This document shows positions 1 to 6,375 of a DNA stretch of 9,472 bases, piece by piece. Below the pieces are notes generated by a model that saw nothing but the letters and a program-made list of their open reading frames with translations, made no database searches and was not told the origin of the DNA. Within the stretch, counting starts at the first letter, position 1, and each line of letters begins with the position of its first letter. A program made the translations under genes and the position numbers. Source of the DNA: Saprospirales bacterium (lineage in GTDB: Bacteria; Bacteroidota; Bacteroidia; Chitinophagales; JADJOU01); the NCBI GenBank assembly GCA_947461165.1, contig CANHJR010000027.1:1-9472 (forward strand), read 5' to 3'.

Positions 1-1500
1 CGTGGCAAGGCTGTTCGCAACTGGGCAGCATACCATAAGACGATAGACCTTCTCAAGAAACTGGAAGATGATGAGACCTTGATCATGCAATCGGGCAAGC
101 CCGTCGGTCTTCTTCGAAGTCACAAAGATGCACCACGCGTTATTTTGGCAAATTCTAATCTGGTAGGGAATTGGGCCAATTGGACTCATTTCGATGAATT
201 GGAAAAGAAGGGTCTCATCATGTATGGACAAATGACTGCAGGAAGTTGGATCTACATAGGATCTCAAGGCATTGTGCAAGGAACCTATGAGACCTACTTG
301 AGTCTGGCTCGAAAGCACTATAATGGCACCCTGAAAGGCACCTTAAATGTGACGGCTGGACTTGGAGGAATGGGTGGCGCTCAACCATTGGCAATCACTA
401 TGAATGATGGGGTTGCGCTTTGTGCTGAGTCCGAAGAATGGAGAATTGACAAGCGACTAGAAACAAGATACTTGGACCTAAAATACACCGATATAGCCCA
501 AGCGGTGCAGAGAGCCTTGGAAGCGAAGAAAAATAATGAAGCCATATCTATCGGGGTCGTATGCAATGCTGTGGATCTACTGAAATATCTTGTAGAGCAC
601 AATATTGTTCCTGATACCCTGACGGATCAGACTTCGGCTCACGATGCACTGACCGGATATTTTCCTGAAAACATGTCTGTGTCTGATTCATATAAAATGA
701 GAGAGTCCGATCCTACAGCATATGTTGATCTGGCCTATGACACGATGGCTCATCATATCGAATTGATGCTTGAATTGCAGAAACGAGGAGCGATCACTTT
801 TGATTATGGCAATAACTTGAGGGGTCAGGCAAAGGATAAACGTGGGGTGAAAAATGCATTTAATTTTCCTGGATTTGTTCCTGCTTATATTCGACCTTTG
901 TTCTGCGAAGGTAGCGGACCTTTTCGATTCGTTGCCTTGAGCGGTGATCCAGAGGATATCGCAGTATGTGACGCGAAGCTCAAAGAATTGTTTCCTCAAA
1001 ATGAAGGTCTTCACAGATGGCTAGACAAAGCAAAAGAAAAAATTGCATTTCAAGGGCTACCTGCCAGAATTTGTTGGTTAAAGATGGGCGAGCGTGAAAA
1101 AGCAGCAGTCGCATTTAATGAATTAGTGAGAGAAGGCAAACTAAAAGCACCATTGGTCATCGGGCGAGACCATTTGGATACGGGTTCTGTAGCCTCGCCA
1201 AATCGGGAAACAGAGGCGATGCTTGATGGATCAGATGCTATAGCAGATTGGCCGATTTTGAATGCCATGATCAATACCATTGGAGGTGCGAGCTGGGTCA
1301 GTCTTCACCATGGAGGTGGTGTAGGAATGGGTTACTCTATTCATGCTGGAATGGTCATCGTAGCGGATGGAACTGAAGATGCCAAAAAAAGACTACAACG
1401 CGTTTTGCACAATGATCCAGCGATGGGTGTCATCAGACATGCCGATGCTGGCTATGAAATCGCACAAAAAACAGCAAATGAGCATAACCTAAGTATCTAA
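1..1500 (+). CDS. hutU: Urocanate hydratase (urocanase), 5' end cut by window
   Basis: Urocanase is the second step of histidine degradation: it hydrates urocanate to 4-imidazolone-5-propanoate in the cytoplasm, using tightly bound NAD+ as an electrophile. The frame is open from base 1, so the first visible Met (base 79) is internal. The visible 499 residues begin at the Arg-rich end of the N-terminal Gly motif, and about 50-60 residues are missing compared with the Pseudomonas enzyme (about 557). Family blocks seen in the partial numbering are QSGKPVG, GQMTAGSWIYIGSQGIVQGT, GLGGMGGAQP (122-129), TDQTSAHD (208-215), the active-site Cys in ARICW (Cys358, codon 1072-1074) and HHGGGVGMGYS (436-446). 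The Cys matches Cys410 of the Pseudomonas enzyme. The C-terminus is complete. No other hut gene lies downstream, so any partners would be upstream of the window. Identification is near certain. Confidence 0.97.
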   Translation, partial: RGKAVRNWAAYHKTIDLLKKLEDDETLIMQSGKPVGLLRSHKDAPRVILANSNLVGNWANWTHFDELEKKGLIMYGQMTAGSWIYIGSQGIVQGTYETYLSLARKHYNGTLKGTLNVTAGLGGMGGAQPLAITMNDGVALCAESEEWRIDKRLETRYLDLKYTDIAQAVQRALEAKKNNEAISIGVVCNAVDLLKYLVEHNIVPDTLTDQTSAHDALTGYFPENMSVSDSYKMRESDPTAYVDLAYDTMAHHIELMLELQKRGAITFDYGNNLRGQAKDKRGVKNAFNFPGFVPAYIRPLFCEGSGPFRFVALSGDPEDIAVCDAKLKELFPQNEGLHRWLDKAKEKIAFQGLPARICWLKMGEREKAAVAFNELVREGKLKAPLVIGRDHLDTGSVASPNRETEAMLDGSDAIADWPILNAMINTIGGASWVSLHHGGGVGMGYSIHAGMVIVADGTEDAKKRLQRVLHNDPAMGVIRHADAGYEIAQKTANEHNLSI

Positions 1501-1575
1501 AATAGATGTTTTTATATTTTTTTTATAATTTCGTATAAATATTTGAGTGACTACCAGAATAAATAAACACACGAA
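1501..1575 (+). promoter_or_regulatory. AT-rich spacer with a weak candidate promoter
   Basis: This 75-base spacer separates hutU from the next secreted-protein gene. It is very T-rich, with a run of eight T near 1517-1524, but no stem precedes the run, so it is not a convincing intrinsic terminator. AATATTTG (1538-1545) differs by one base from the Bacteroidota -7 element TAnnTTTG, and no matching -33 TTTG lies at the expected distance. A promoter for the downstream gene is plausible from gene layout but weakly supported by sequence. Confidence 0.25.
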
Positions 1576-2607
1576 ATGCTTAGATTTCTGATTTTTCTTT
1601 TTTTATTTCAATCATCTTTTTTGTGTAGTCAAGTTCGGTCTTCGCGCAAAAAAATTGAGATGAAAAAACCAAATGATAAAATATCTAAGCCTTCTACATC
1701 AAGTTTTCCTTACAAATCAATATTTACTGAATCTGAGACAAACCAACCAATTCCATCAAATTCTACAAAACCAACAGCTTCAACTGAGAAAAACGCAATA
1801 GAAGAGTATAGCGAGGAGTCTTCCATGTCTATAGCCATAGAATCTTCCAAAGAAGAGGCAATTGTCCCTTCAACGAACACCATTCCCAACACCTCGAGCA
1901 TAGAATCGCAAATTGAATCCGAAATAAAGGCCACCGAAGGACCTACATTGGAATCTTCAAAGCCAGGTCTACCGCCAAAAAGAGAACTACCAACGAAGTC
2001 ACTCCAGGAAGAGAAGCCAACGGCAACTCAAGAAGTTACGACTAAAGTTCAGCCTTTTTTTACTCCTAGCGCTGAAATGTCCAATTTTAGCACCGTCATT
2101 GAAGTTCAAGGACAGCCTATAGACGCCGATTACAGTTATTCGAACATAAGTGGACATTTAGGGTTATGCATTGATATCAATCGAAGTTTTTTTGTCGGAC
2201 CGTATTTTAGGCAATTGATACTGAACACTTCAGATTATCAGGTGTTTTCTTATAAGGGTCAACAGGTCGATGTGAGCTCTCTCAGAGAATGGGGCGTCGG
2301 AATCGCTACCGGTACCTACATCGTTTTAAGCCAAAAACTTATTCTTACGCCCGAACTTAGGGTTGGATATAATGAATATACGATGTTTGATCAGAATTAT
2401 ACCAAGGCAAATAAGTTGTTTATCAACAACAGTTATCTCAGTTTTTTTCCAAAATTGAATGCAGGAATTAAAATGAGTAATTATTCAACCTTTGGGGTCA
2501 CCTTCGGTTATCAATTTTCCAATTATTTTCGCGGCAATCCAAGTCCTGGCTATAATCCGACATCACTCAATTATGGGTTCTTTGTGAAATTCTATTTGCC
2601 AAAATAG
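1576..2607 (+). CDS. Secreted protein with disordered Ser/Thr/Glu/Pro linker and outer-membrane beta-barrel domain
   Basis: No named family is recognised. Residues 1-18 are a signal peptide (hydrophobic core LRFLIFLFLFQSSFL, likely cut before Gln19). Residues about 24-165 are low complexity, rich in Ser, Thr, Glu, Pro and Lys, with almost no aromatic residues, and look disordered. The Lys-Pro-rich end (about 129-160) resembles periplasm-spanning linkers of the TonB type. Residues about 168-343 have alternating aromatic and Gly-rich segments such as FFVGPYFRQLIL (205-216), WGVGIATGTYIVL (239-251), LILTPELRVGYNEY (256-269) and STFGVTFGYQF (304-314). The end, NYGFFVKFYLPK, resembles a closing outer-membrane strand. 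I count about seven or eight strands, which suggests a small barrel. The start is fixed by the signal peptide. It lies 91 bases before a gene for another secreted protein, so the two may be functionally linked. The barrel call is inference from residue pattern. Confidence 0.7.
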   Translation: MLRFLIFLFLFQSSFLCSQVRSSRKKIEMKKPNDKISKPSTSSFPYKSIFTESETNQPIPSNSTKPTASTEKNAIEEYSEESSMSIAIESSKEEAIVPSTNTIPNTSSIESQIESEIKATEGPTLESSKPGLPPKRELPTKSLQEEKPTATQEVTTKVQPFFTPSAEMSNFSTVIEVQGQPIDADYSYSNISGHLGLCIDINRSFFVGPYFRQLILNTSDYQVFSYKGQQVDVSSLREWGVGIATGTYIVLSQKLILTPELRVGYNEYTMFDQNYTKANKLFINNSYLSFFPKLNAGIKMSNYSTFGVTFGYQFSNYFRGNPSPGYNPTSLNYGFFVKFYLPK

Positions 2608-2644
2608 AATTGAAACATTTTTTAACTCATTTGGGAGAAATCTT

Positions 2645-2676
2645 ATTGCTCTTAAAGATTTAACGTTCTATTTTTG
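2645..2676 (+). promoter_or_regulatory. Bacteroidota-type promoter for the VWA-domain gene
   Basis: TATTTTTG at 2669-2676 is an exact match to the Bacteroidota -7 element TAnnTTTG. ATTG at 2645-2648 sits 20 bases upstream, matching the TTG core of the -33 element at the usual spacing. Transcription would begin close to 2680, giving a leader of about 20 bases before the ATG at 2699. The leader is A-rich just before the start (CAAACAAAA) with no Shine-Dalgarno sequence, as is usual in this phylum. It suggests the VWA gene has its own transcript and does not depend on the upstream barrel gene. Confidence 0.55.
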
Positions 2677-2698
2677 TATCAGAGCGACTCAAACAAAA

Positions 2699-4114
2699 AT
2701 GAACAGGATTCGATATGCAATAATTTTTACTATTCTCTTCTCAGCTATCGGAATCAATGGTCAAATTGCTTTTGATAAGACGCGAGTGAATATAGGCAGA
2801 TTGGAGAATTTTGATATTGTGACTATCAATATCCCATTTATCAATAAATCGACAAAACCTCAGTCGGCAATTATTAATTATCCAGGAGAAGGTCTCGTCA
2901 TCAAACTATCCGAAAACATTTCATATCCCGGAGAAGTTGACACACTAAAGGTTTCCTTATTCCCAGAAAGTCTTGGAAAGTTTAGTGAGAATTTTTCAAT
3001 AACCTTCAGTTCAGATAGTCTGTATCGGTTTTCTATTGAGGCCAATATTCATTCATTTTCAACGAAATACAGTAGTATGCTCGGGAAAGCGGGACTGAAT
3101 GAAGGTAGAGAAATAACCTTTATTATAATGGATAATATTACAGAGCGCAATATCCCTTTTGCCAAGGTTTTTCTTACAAACAATTCGACTGGCAAAAGTT
3201 ATATAGGATATTCTGACGAGTATGGCGTTCTAAAGAACAATATTAAGGAAGGATCTTACAATGTCTTTTGCCTCACAGACGGTTATAAATATCAGGTAAA
3301 TGGTGTTCGGATAGATCCTGATCGCAATTTAGCATCTATAATTTTGGAAAAGGAACCGGAGAAACTTCAAAAACAAAAGCCTAAACAAATTGAAAATGTT
3401 GCCAATATTGCTGTAAACATGGATACGACGGCATTCCGCAACTTGCCCAAAGATGGCATCGGAGATATAGCAGCAAAAGAGCCCGTTGAAGAAAAAATAC
3501 CCGTAGAAGAGGTATCTACTCCAATCGAAAAATTAAAATTTGAAAGAAAGCCACTGAACATCATCTTGCTCATAGATAACTCATCTTCTATGGGTCAATC
3601 ATACAAAATCACCACGCTAAAATCAAGCATAAAGACATTGATTGAGAACTACAATCCTGAAGACAGAATAGCTGTCTTGACTTTCAATGATAAAGTTCAG
3701 CAGCTGATACCAAGTACGAAGGTGACTAATAGATTGGAGATTATAGCAAAAATTGATGAAATCGAAAACTCAGGCAATACAGATGGAGAGGGTGGGGTTC
3801 AAACGGCTATTGAAATGATGAAAACCATATCAACGGAGGATGCACTCAATATGATCATTCTAGCTACTGATGGTCAAATAGCCAAGAGTGTTTTTGCAGA
3901 GAATAAAATTATACACGATATTGGAATAATGAATGAGAAAGGAATTCTCTTTTCCGTGATGGGGTATAGTAAAAGTGAAATGGCCAATCGCAAAATGCAA
4001 AGACTTGCAGATGCAGGAGGTGGACTCTTTCTCAATATGACCCAATTCAAGGATGACTATACGAATATCTTGGTCGATGAAATATACAACACCCTTCTCA
4101 AGATAGATAGGTAG
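2699..4114 (+). CDS. Secreted VWA-domain protein with N-terminal Ig-like and carboxypeptidase-regulatory-like domains
   Basis: This 471-residue exported protein has a signal peptide (1-21, cut before Gln22). Residues about 23-120 look like an all-beta Ig-like domain of the DUF1573/ASH type, with INIPFINKSTKP followed by LKVSLFPES. Residues about 137-217 resemble a carboxypeptidase regulatory-like beta sandwich (IPFAKVFLTNNSTG, SDEYGVLKNNIKEGSYNV). A charged linker (218-282, rich in Lys, Glu, Pro) leads to a von Willebrand factor A domain (about 285-471). Its metal-ion-dependent adhesion site is complete: DNSSS (Asp293, Ser295, Ser297), Thr361 in GNTDGEGG, and Asp391 in ATDG. VWA domains bind protein partners through a divalent metal, so a periplasmic or surface scaffolding or adhesion role is likely, but the ligand is unknown. 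There is no C-terminal sorting domain or membrane anchor. The VWA call is strong; the two N-terminal domain names are less certain. Confidence 0.88.
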   Translation: MNRIRYAIIFTILFSAIGINGQIAFDKTRVNIGRLENFDIVTINIPFINKSTKPQSAIINYPGEGLVIKLSENISYPGEVDTLKVSLFPESLGKFSENFSITFSSDSLYRFSIEANIHSFSTKYSSMLGKAGLNEGREITFIIMDNITERNIPFAKVFLTNNSTGKSYIGYSDEYGVLKNNIKEGSYNVFCLTDGYKYQVNGVRIDPDRNLASIILEKEPEKLQKQKPKQIENVANIAVNMDTTAFRNLPKDGIGDIAAKEPVEEKIPVEEVSTPIEKLKFERKPLNIILLIDNSSSMGQSYKITTLKSSIKTLIENYNPEDRIAVLTFNDKVQQLIPSTKVTNRLEIIAKIDEIENSGNTDGEGGVQTAIEMMKTISTEDALNMIILATDGQIAKSVFAENKIIHDIGIMNEKGILFSVMGYSKSEMANRKMQRLADAGGGLFLNMTQFKDDYTNILVDEIYNTLLKIDR

Positions 4115-4122
4115 TATATTTG
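4115..4122 (+). promoter_or_regulatory. -7 promoter box immediately upstream of the MFS gene
   Basis: TATATTTG is an exact TAnnTTTG match starting on the base after the VWA stop codon and ending 7 bases before the MFS start codon. No clear -33 TTTG is present 19-21 bases upstream; that stretch is CCCTTCTCA inside the end of the VWA gene. If used, transcription would begin about 3-5 bases before the ATG, giving a nearly leaderless message. A chance match in AT-rich DNA is possible. Confidence 0.4.
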
Positions 4123-4129
4123 CACGAAT

Positions 4130-5347
4130 ATGACCCCACACATCCTCCAGTTTCTCAGCTTTCGACTTTTTGTCACCATTGCTATGCAAATGAAAATGAC
4201 CATCCTCGGCTATTTTCTTTATCAAATCACAGGTGAGCCTCTCAGTCTAGGATTGCTGGGGTTGTACGAGGCACTGCCTAGAGTTCTGATGGCACTTCCA
4301 GCAGGCTATTTTATAGAGCGAATAGATAAGAAAAAAGCTGTGATGTACGTGACAAGTGGTTATTTGATGCTATGTTTCGGACTATTTTTGACTATTCATT
4401 ATATGAAGGATGTTCAAAGTATCAAATATTCAATATTTGGATTAGTATTCATCATGGGAATTTTAGGGAGTATGGGTGGAACAGCATCTACAACCTTATT
4501 TTCACTCCTAATTCCAGCAGAAAACAAAGCTAGATATTCGGCAATCAACAGCAACGCCTGGCAATTGGGCGCCGTGATTGGACCCATTCTTGGCGGGTTT
4601 CTTCTTGCAAAAGTAGGCGCAGAAAATGCCATTCTCGTTCTGTCAGGATTTATGCTATTAGGACTAATCAGTCTATGGAATCTTCCCGAGAAACCAAGCT
4701 CCAATATGAAACCATTTAGCATCAGCGATTCACTTAGTCAAATTCGTGAAGGCATCGATTTTGTGACTCATAATAAGGCTATGATTTGGGCAATAAGTTT
4801 GGATTTGTTTGCGGTCTTGTTTGGTGGATGTGTAGCGCTTTTGCCTATATTTTCAAAAGACATACTTCAAGTAGACAGCACTGCCTATGGATGGCTTCGA
4901 TCAGCGATGTCTATTGGTGCGGTCAGTTCTATGTTGATTTTAGCTCGGTTTCCTTTGCAGAAAAACACTGGACGATGGTTGCTCTTTGCAGTCGCAATGT
5001 TTGGAGTTTGTACCATTGGGTTTGCATTATCCAAATGGTTTATGCTGTCTATGTTCTTTTTGATTCTCATGGGAGCCTTTGACGCGGTCAGTGTAGTCAT
5101 TCGGGGAACCATTTTATTGTTAGAAACGCCTGAGAATATGCGCGCTCGTGTGACGTCTGTCAATTCGATGTTCATCTCCTCAAGCAATGAAATTGGAGCA
5201 TTTGAAAGCGGGTTTGCTGCTCAGTACCTGGGGACTATACGATCCGTTGTATTTGGAGGGTGTATGACCTTGCTCTTCGCTGGATATGCCTTTAAGAAAG
5301 GGAAGGTACTAAGAGATTATGAATTTGAAAAGGCTGAAAAAGCTTAA
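4130..5347 (+). CDS. Major facilitator superfamily transporter, EntS-like (MFS_3) exporter
   Basis: This 405-residue inner-membrane protein has about 10-12 hydrophobic helices and no signal peptide. The start region FRLFVTIAMQ (11-20) followed by YFLYQITGEPLSLGLLGLYEALPRV matches the first helix and loop of MFS_3 exporters, the group of enterobactin exporter EntS. A motif-A-like loop follows helix 2 (LPAGYFIERIDKKKAV, 56-71). Other family signs are WQLGAVIGPILGGFLL (144-159) in the helix 5 region and the late block TPENMRARVTSVNSMFI followed by NEIGAFESG (333-361). These proteins use proton exchange to export siderophores, drugs or other small molecules; the substrate here cannot be told. A later start would delete helix 1, so 4130 is preferred even though only 15 bases separate it from the VWA stop codon. 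No siderophore genes are nearby. Confidence 0.9.
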   Translation: MTPHILQFLSFRLFVTIAMQMKMTILGYFLYQITGEPLSLGLLGLYEALPRVLMALPAGYFIERIDKKKAVMYVTSGYLMLCFGLFLTIHYMKDVQSIKYSIFGLVFIMGILGSMGGTASTTLFSLLIPAENKARYSAINSNAWQLGAVIGPILGGFLLAKVGAENAILVLSGFMLLGLISLWNLPEKPSSNMKPFSISDSLSQIREGIDFVTHNKAMIWAISLDLFAVLFGGCVALLPIFSKDILQVDSTAYGWLRSAMSIGAVSSMLILARFPLQKNTGRWLLFAVAMFGVCTIGFALSKWFMLSMFFLILMGAFDAVSVVIRGTILLLETPENMRARVTSVNSMFISSSNEIGAFESGFAAQYLGTIRSVVFGGCMTLLFAGYAFKKGKVLRDYEFEKAEKA

Positions 5348-5410
5348 AATCAATTTTGGACGAGGCTTTTGGTTTCTACTGTTTACTTTTACACTTGATA
5401 AATACATTTT

Positions 5411-5902
5411 ATGATTCGAATAGTTGTGACTGGTGGTACGTTTGACAAGGAATACGATATGATCAATGGTCGTCTGTATTTCAACCAAACAAATGTGAAT
5501 GAAATGCTTCAAAAGGGGAGATGCACGATTCCTCATGCGATTGAGACCTTGATGATGATTGATAGTTTGGAAATGACAGACAGAGATCGCGAAAAAATAT
5601 TGAATTATTGTACACAGACTCAAGAAGAAAGAATCGTAATCACACATGGCACTGATACGATGACTATTACTGGAGAGTACATTGCAAAAGCAAATTTGAA
5701 TAAGACGATTGTAATCACAGGGGCGATGATACCATATTCTCTCGGTTTCAGTAGTGATGGAATGTTCAATCTTGGAACCTCAGTTGCATTTGCCCAAAGT
5801 CTGCCATCGGGCGTATACATCAGCATGAATGGGCAGTATTTTGAATGGAATGAAGTCAAGAAAAACAAGTCAACTGGATATTTTGAACGAATTGAGAACT
5901 AA
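5411..5902 (+). CDS. Single-domain asparaginase-like protein (N-terminal domain only)
   Basis: The 163 residues match only the N-terminal domain of type I/II L-asparaginases, which normally run to about 330 residues in two domains. By alignment with E. coli AsnB-type enzyme AnsB from memory, the catalytic set is present: the nucleophile Thr10 in VTGGTFD (Thr12 in AnsB), Ser52 (Ser58), Thr81-Asp82 in HGTDTM (Thr89-Asp90) and Lys151 (Lys162). TGAMIPYS (103-110) replaces the usual TGAMRP. The equivalent of Tyr25 is unclear. The C-terminal domain, which in the full enzyme helps complete the neighbouring subunit's active site, is absent, and only 42 bases separate the stop from the next gene, so it was not recently broken off. 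It may still hydrolyse asparagine or a related amide, or have another role. There is no signal peptide, so it is cytoplasmic. It lies 63 bases after the MFS gene. Confidence 0.85.
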   Translation: MIRIVVTGGTFDKEYDMINGRLYFNQTNVNEMLQKGRCTIPHAIETLMMIDSLEMTDRDREKILNYCTQTQEERIVITHGTDTMTITGEYIAKANLNKTIVITGAMIPYSLGFSSDGMFNLGTSVAFAQSLPSGVYISMNGQYFEWNEVKKNKSTGYFERIEN

Positions 5903-5944
5903 ATCCCCAATAAAATTGTTTTTCTAAAAAATAAACTCATAATT

Positions 5945-6361
5945 ATGTACCCCGAAGAGCTTGTAAGCCCCATGCGTAAAGAATTGACTGATGCTGGATT
6001 TTTAGAATTGAAAACTGCACAAGAAGTCGATGACGCTTTTGAAGGACAAGAAGGCACTGCGTTGTTGGTTGTCAATTCGGTATGTGGTTGCGCTGCAGGT
6101 GCAGCTCGTCCTGGAGTGAAATGGGCTGTAGGCAATTCTGACAAAACTCCTGGAAAACTTTATACCGTTTTTGCTGGGGTCGATGCAGATGCAGTCAGTC
6201 AAGCTCGATCATATACGCTGCCTTATCCTCCATCTTCACCATCGATGGCATTATTCAAAGATGGGAAATTGGTACATTTCATTGAGCGTCATCAAATCGA
6301 AGGCAACAATGCCCAAATGATCGGAGAACACCTAAAAAAAATATTTGAGCATTACGCTTAG
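5945..6361 (+). CDS. Bacilliredoxin, BrxA/BrxB (YphP/YqiW) family
   Basis: This 138-residue cytoplasmic protein of thioredoxin-like fold closely resembles the Bacillus BrxA/BrxB proteins along its full length. The opening is YPEELVSPMRKELTDAGF. The redox motif is CGC (Cys47 and Cys49) in VNSVCGCAAGAARPGV, followed by DKTPGKLYTVFAGVD, PPSSPSMALFKDGK and HFIERHQIEG. Bacilliredoxins remove bacillithiol from S-bacillithiolated proteins: Cys47 attacks the mixed disulfide. Its presence suggests the organism makes bacillithiol, which is known in some Bacteroidota. I do not assign brxA or brxB because the two are too similar to separate here. It starts 42 bases after the asparaginase-like gene, so the pair may be cotranscribed. 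Its stop codon overlaps that of the convergent glycosyltransferase gene. Confidence 0.95.
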   Translation: MYPEELVSPMRKELTDAGFLELKTAQEVDDAFEGQEGTALLVVNSVCGCAAGAARPGVKWAVGNSDKTPGKLYTVFAGVDADAVSQARSYTLPYPPSSPSMALFKDGKLVHFIERHQIEGNNAQMIGEHLKKIFEHYA

Positions 6362-6375
6362 TGAGAAGCGACGCT
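6334..6375 (-). terminator. Hairpin and T-run terminating the minus-strand glycan operon
   Basis: CGCTT (6355-6359) and AAGCG (6366-6370) form a perfect 5-bp stem around a 6-base loop. AGC (6348-6350) can also pair with GCT (6373-6375) across an internal loop. Read on the minus strand, the hairpin is followed after six bases by eight T (complement of 6334-6341), the arrangement of an intrinsic terminator. On the plus strand no comparable T-run follows, so it would mainly stop leftward transcription. The stem is short and the T-run is set back from it, so confidence is moderate. The structure includes both convergent stop codons. Confidence 0.4.

Noticed and set aside
1576..1635. Possible lipoprotein signal at SSFLC in the barrel protein
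   Set aside because: The residues before Cys (Ser-Phe-Leu) do not fit a lipobox, which wants a small residue at -1; a standard signal peptidase site before Gln19 fits better.
4786..5082. 98-codon open frame inside the MFS gene, same strand
   Set aside because: It lies wholly within a well-supported membrane-protein gene in another frame, and its product (Cys/Trp-rich) resembles no known family.
5338..5370. AAAAGC and GCTTTT inverted repeat after the MFS gene, with AAAAT/ATTTT nested inside
   Set aside because: The stem is weak and AT-rich, the outer loop is 21 bases and no T-run follows, so it is not supported as a terminator.
5384..5391. TACTTTTA as a -7 box for the asparaginase-like gene
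   Set aside because: It lacks the final G and no TTTG lies at the right distance upstream (nearest spacings are 12 and 25 bases).
5903..5944. Possible frameshifted C-terminal domain of the asparaginase-like gene
   Set aside because: Only 42 AT-rich bases remain before the bacilliredoxin start codon, so there is no room for the missing domain.
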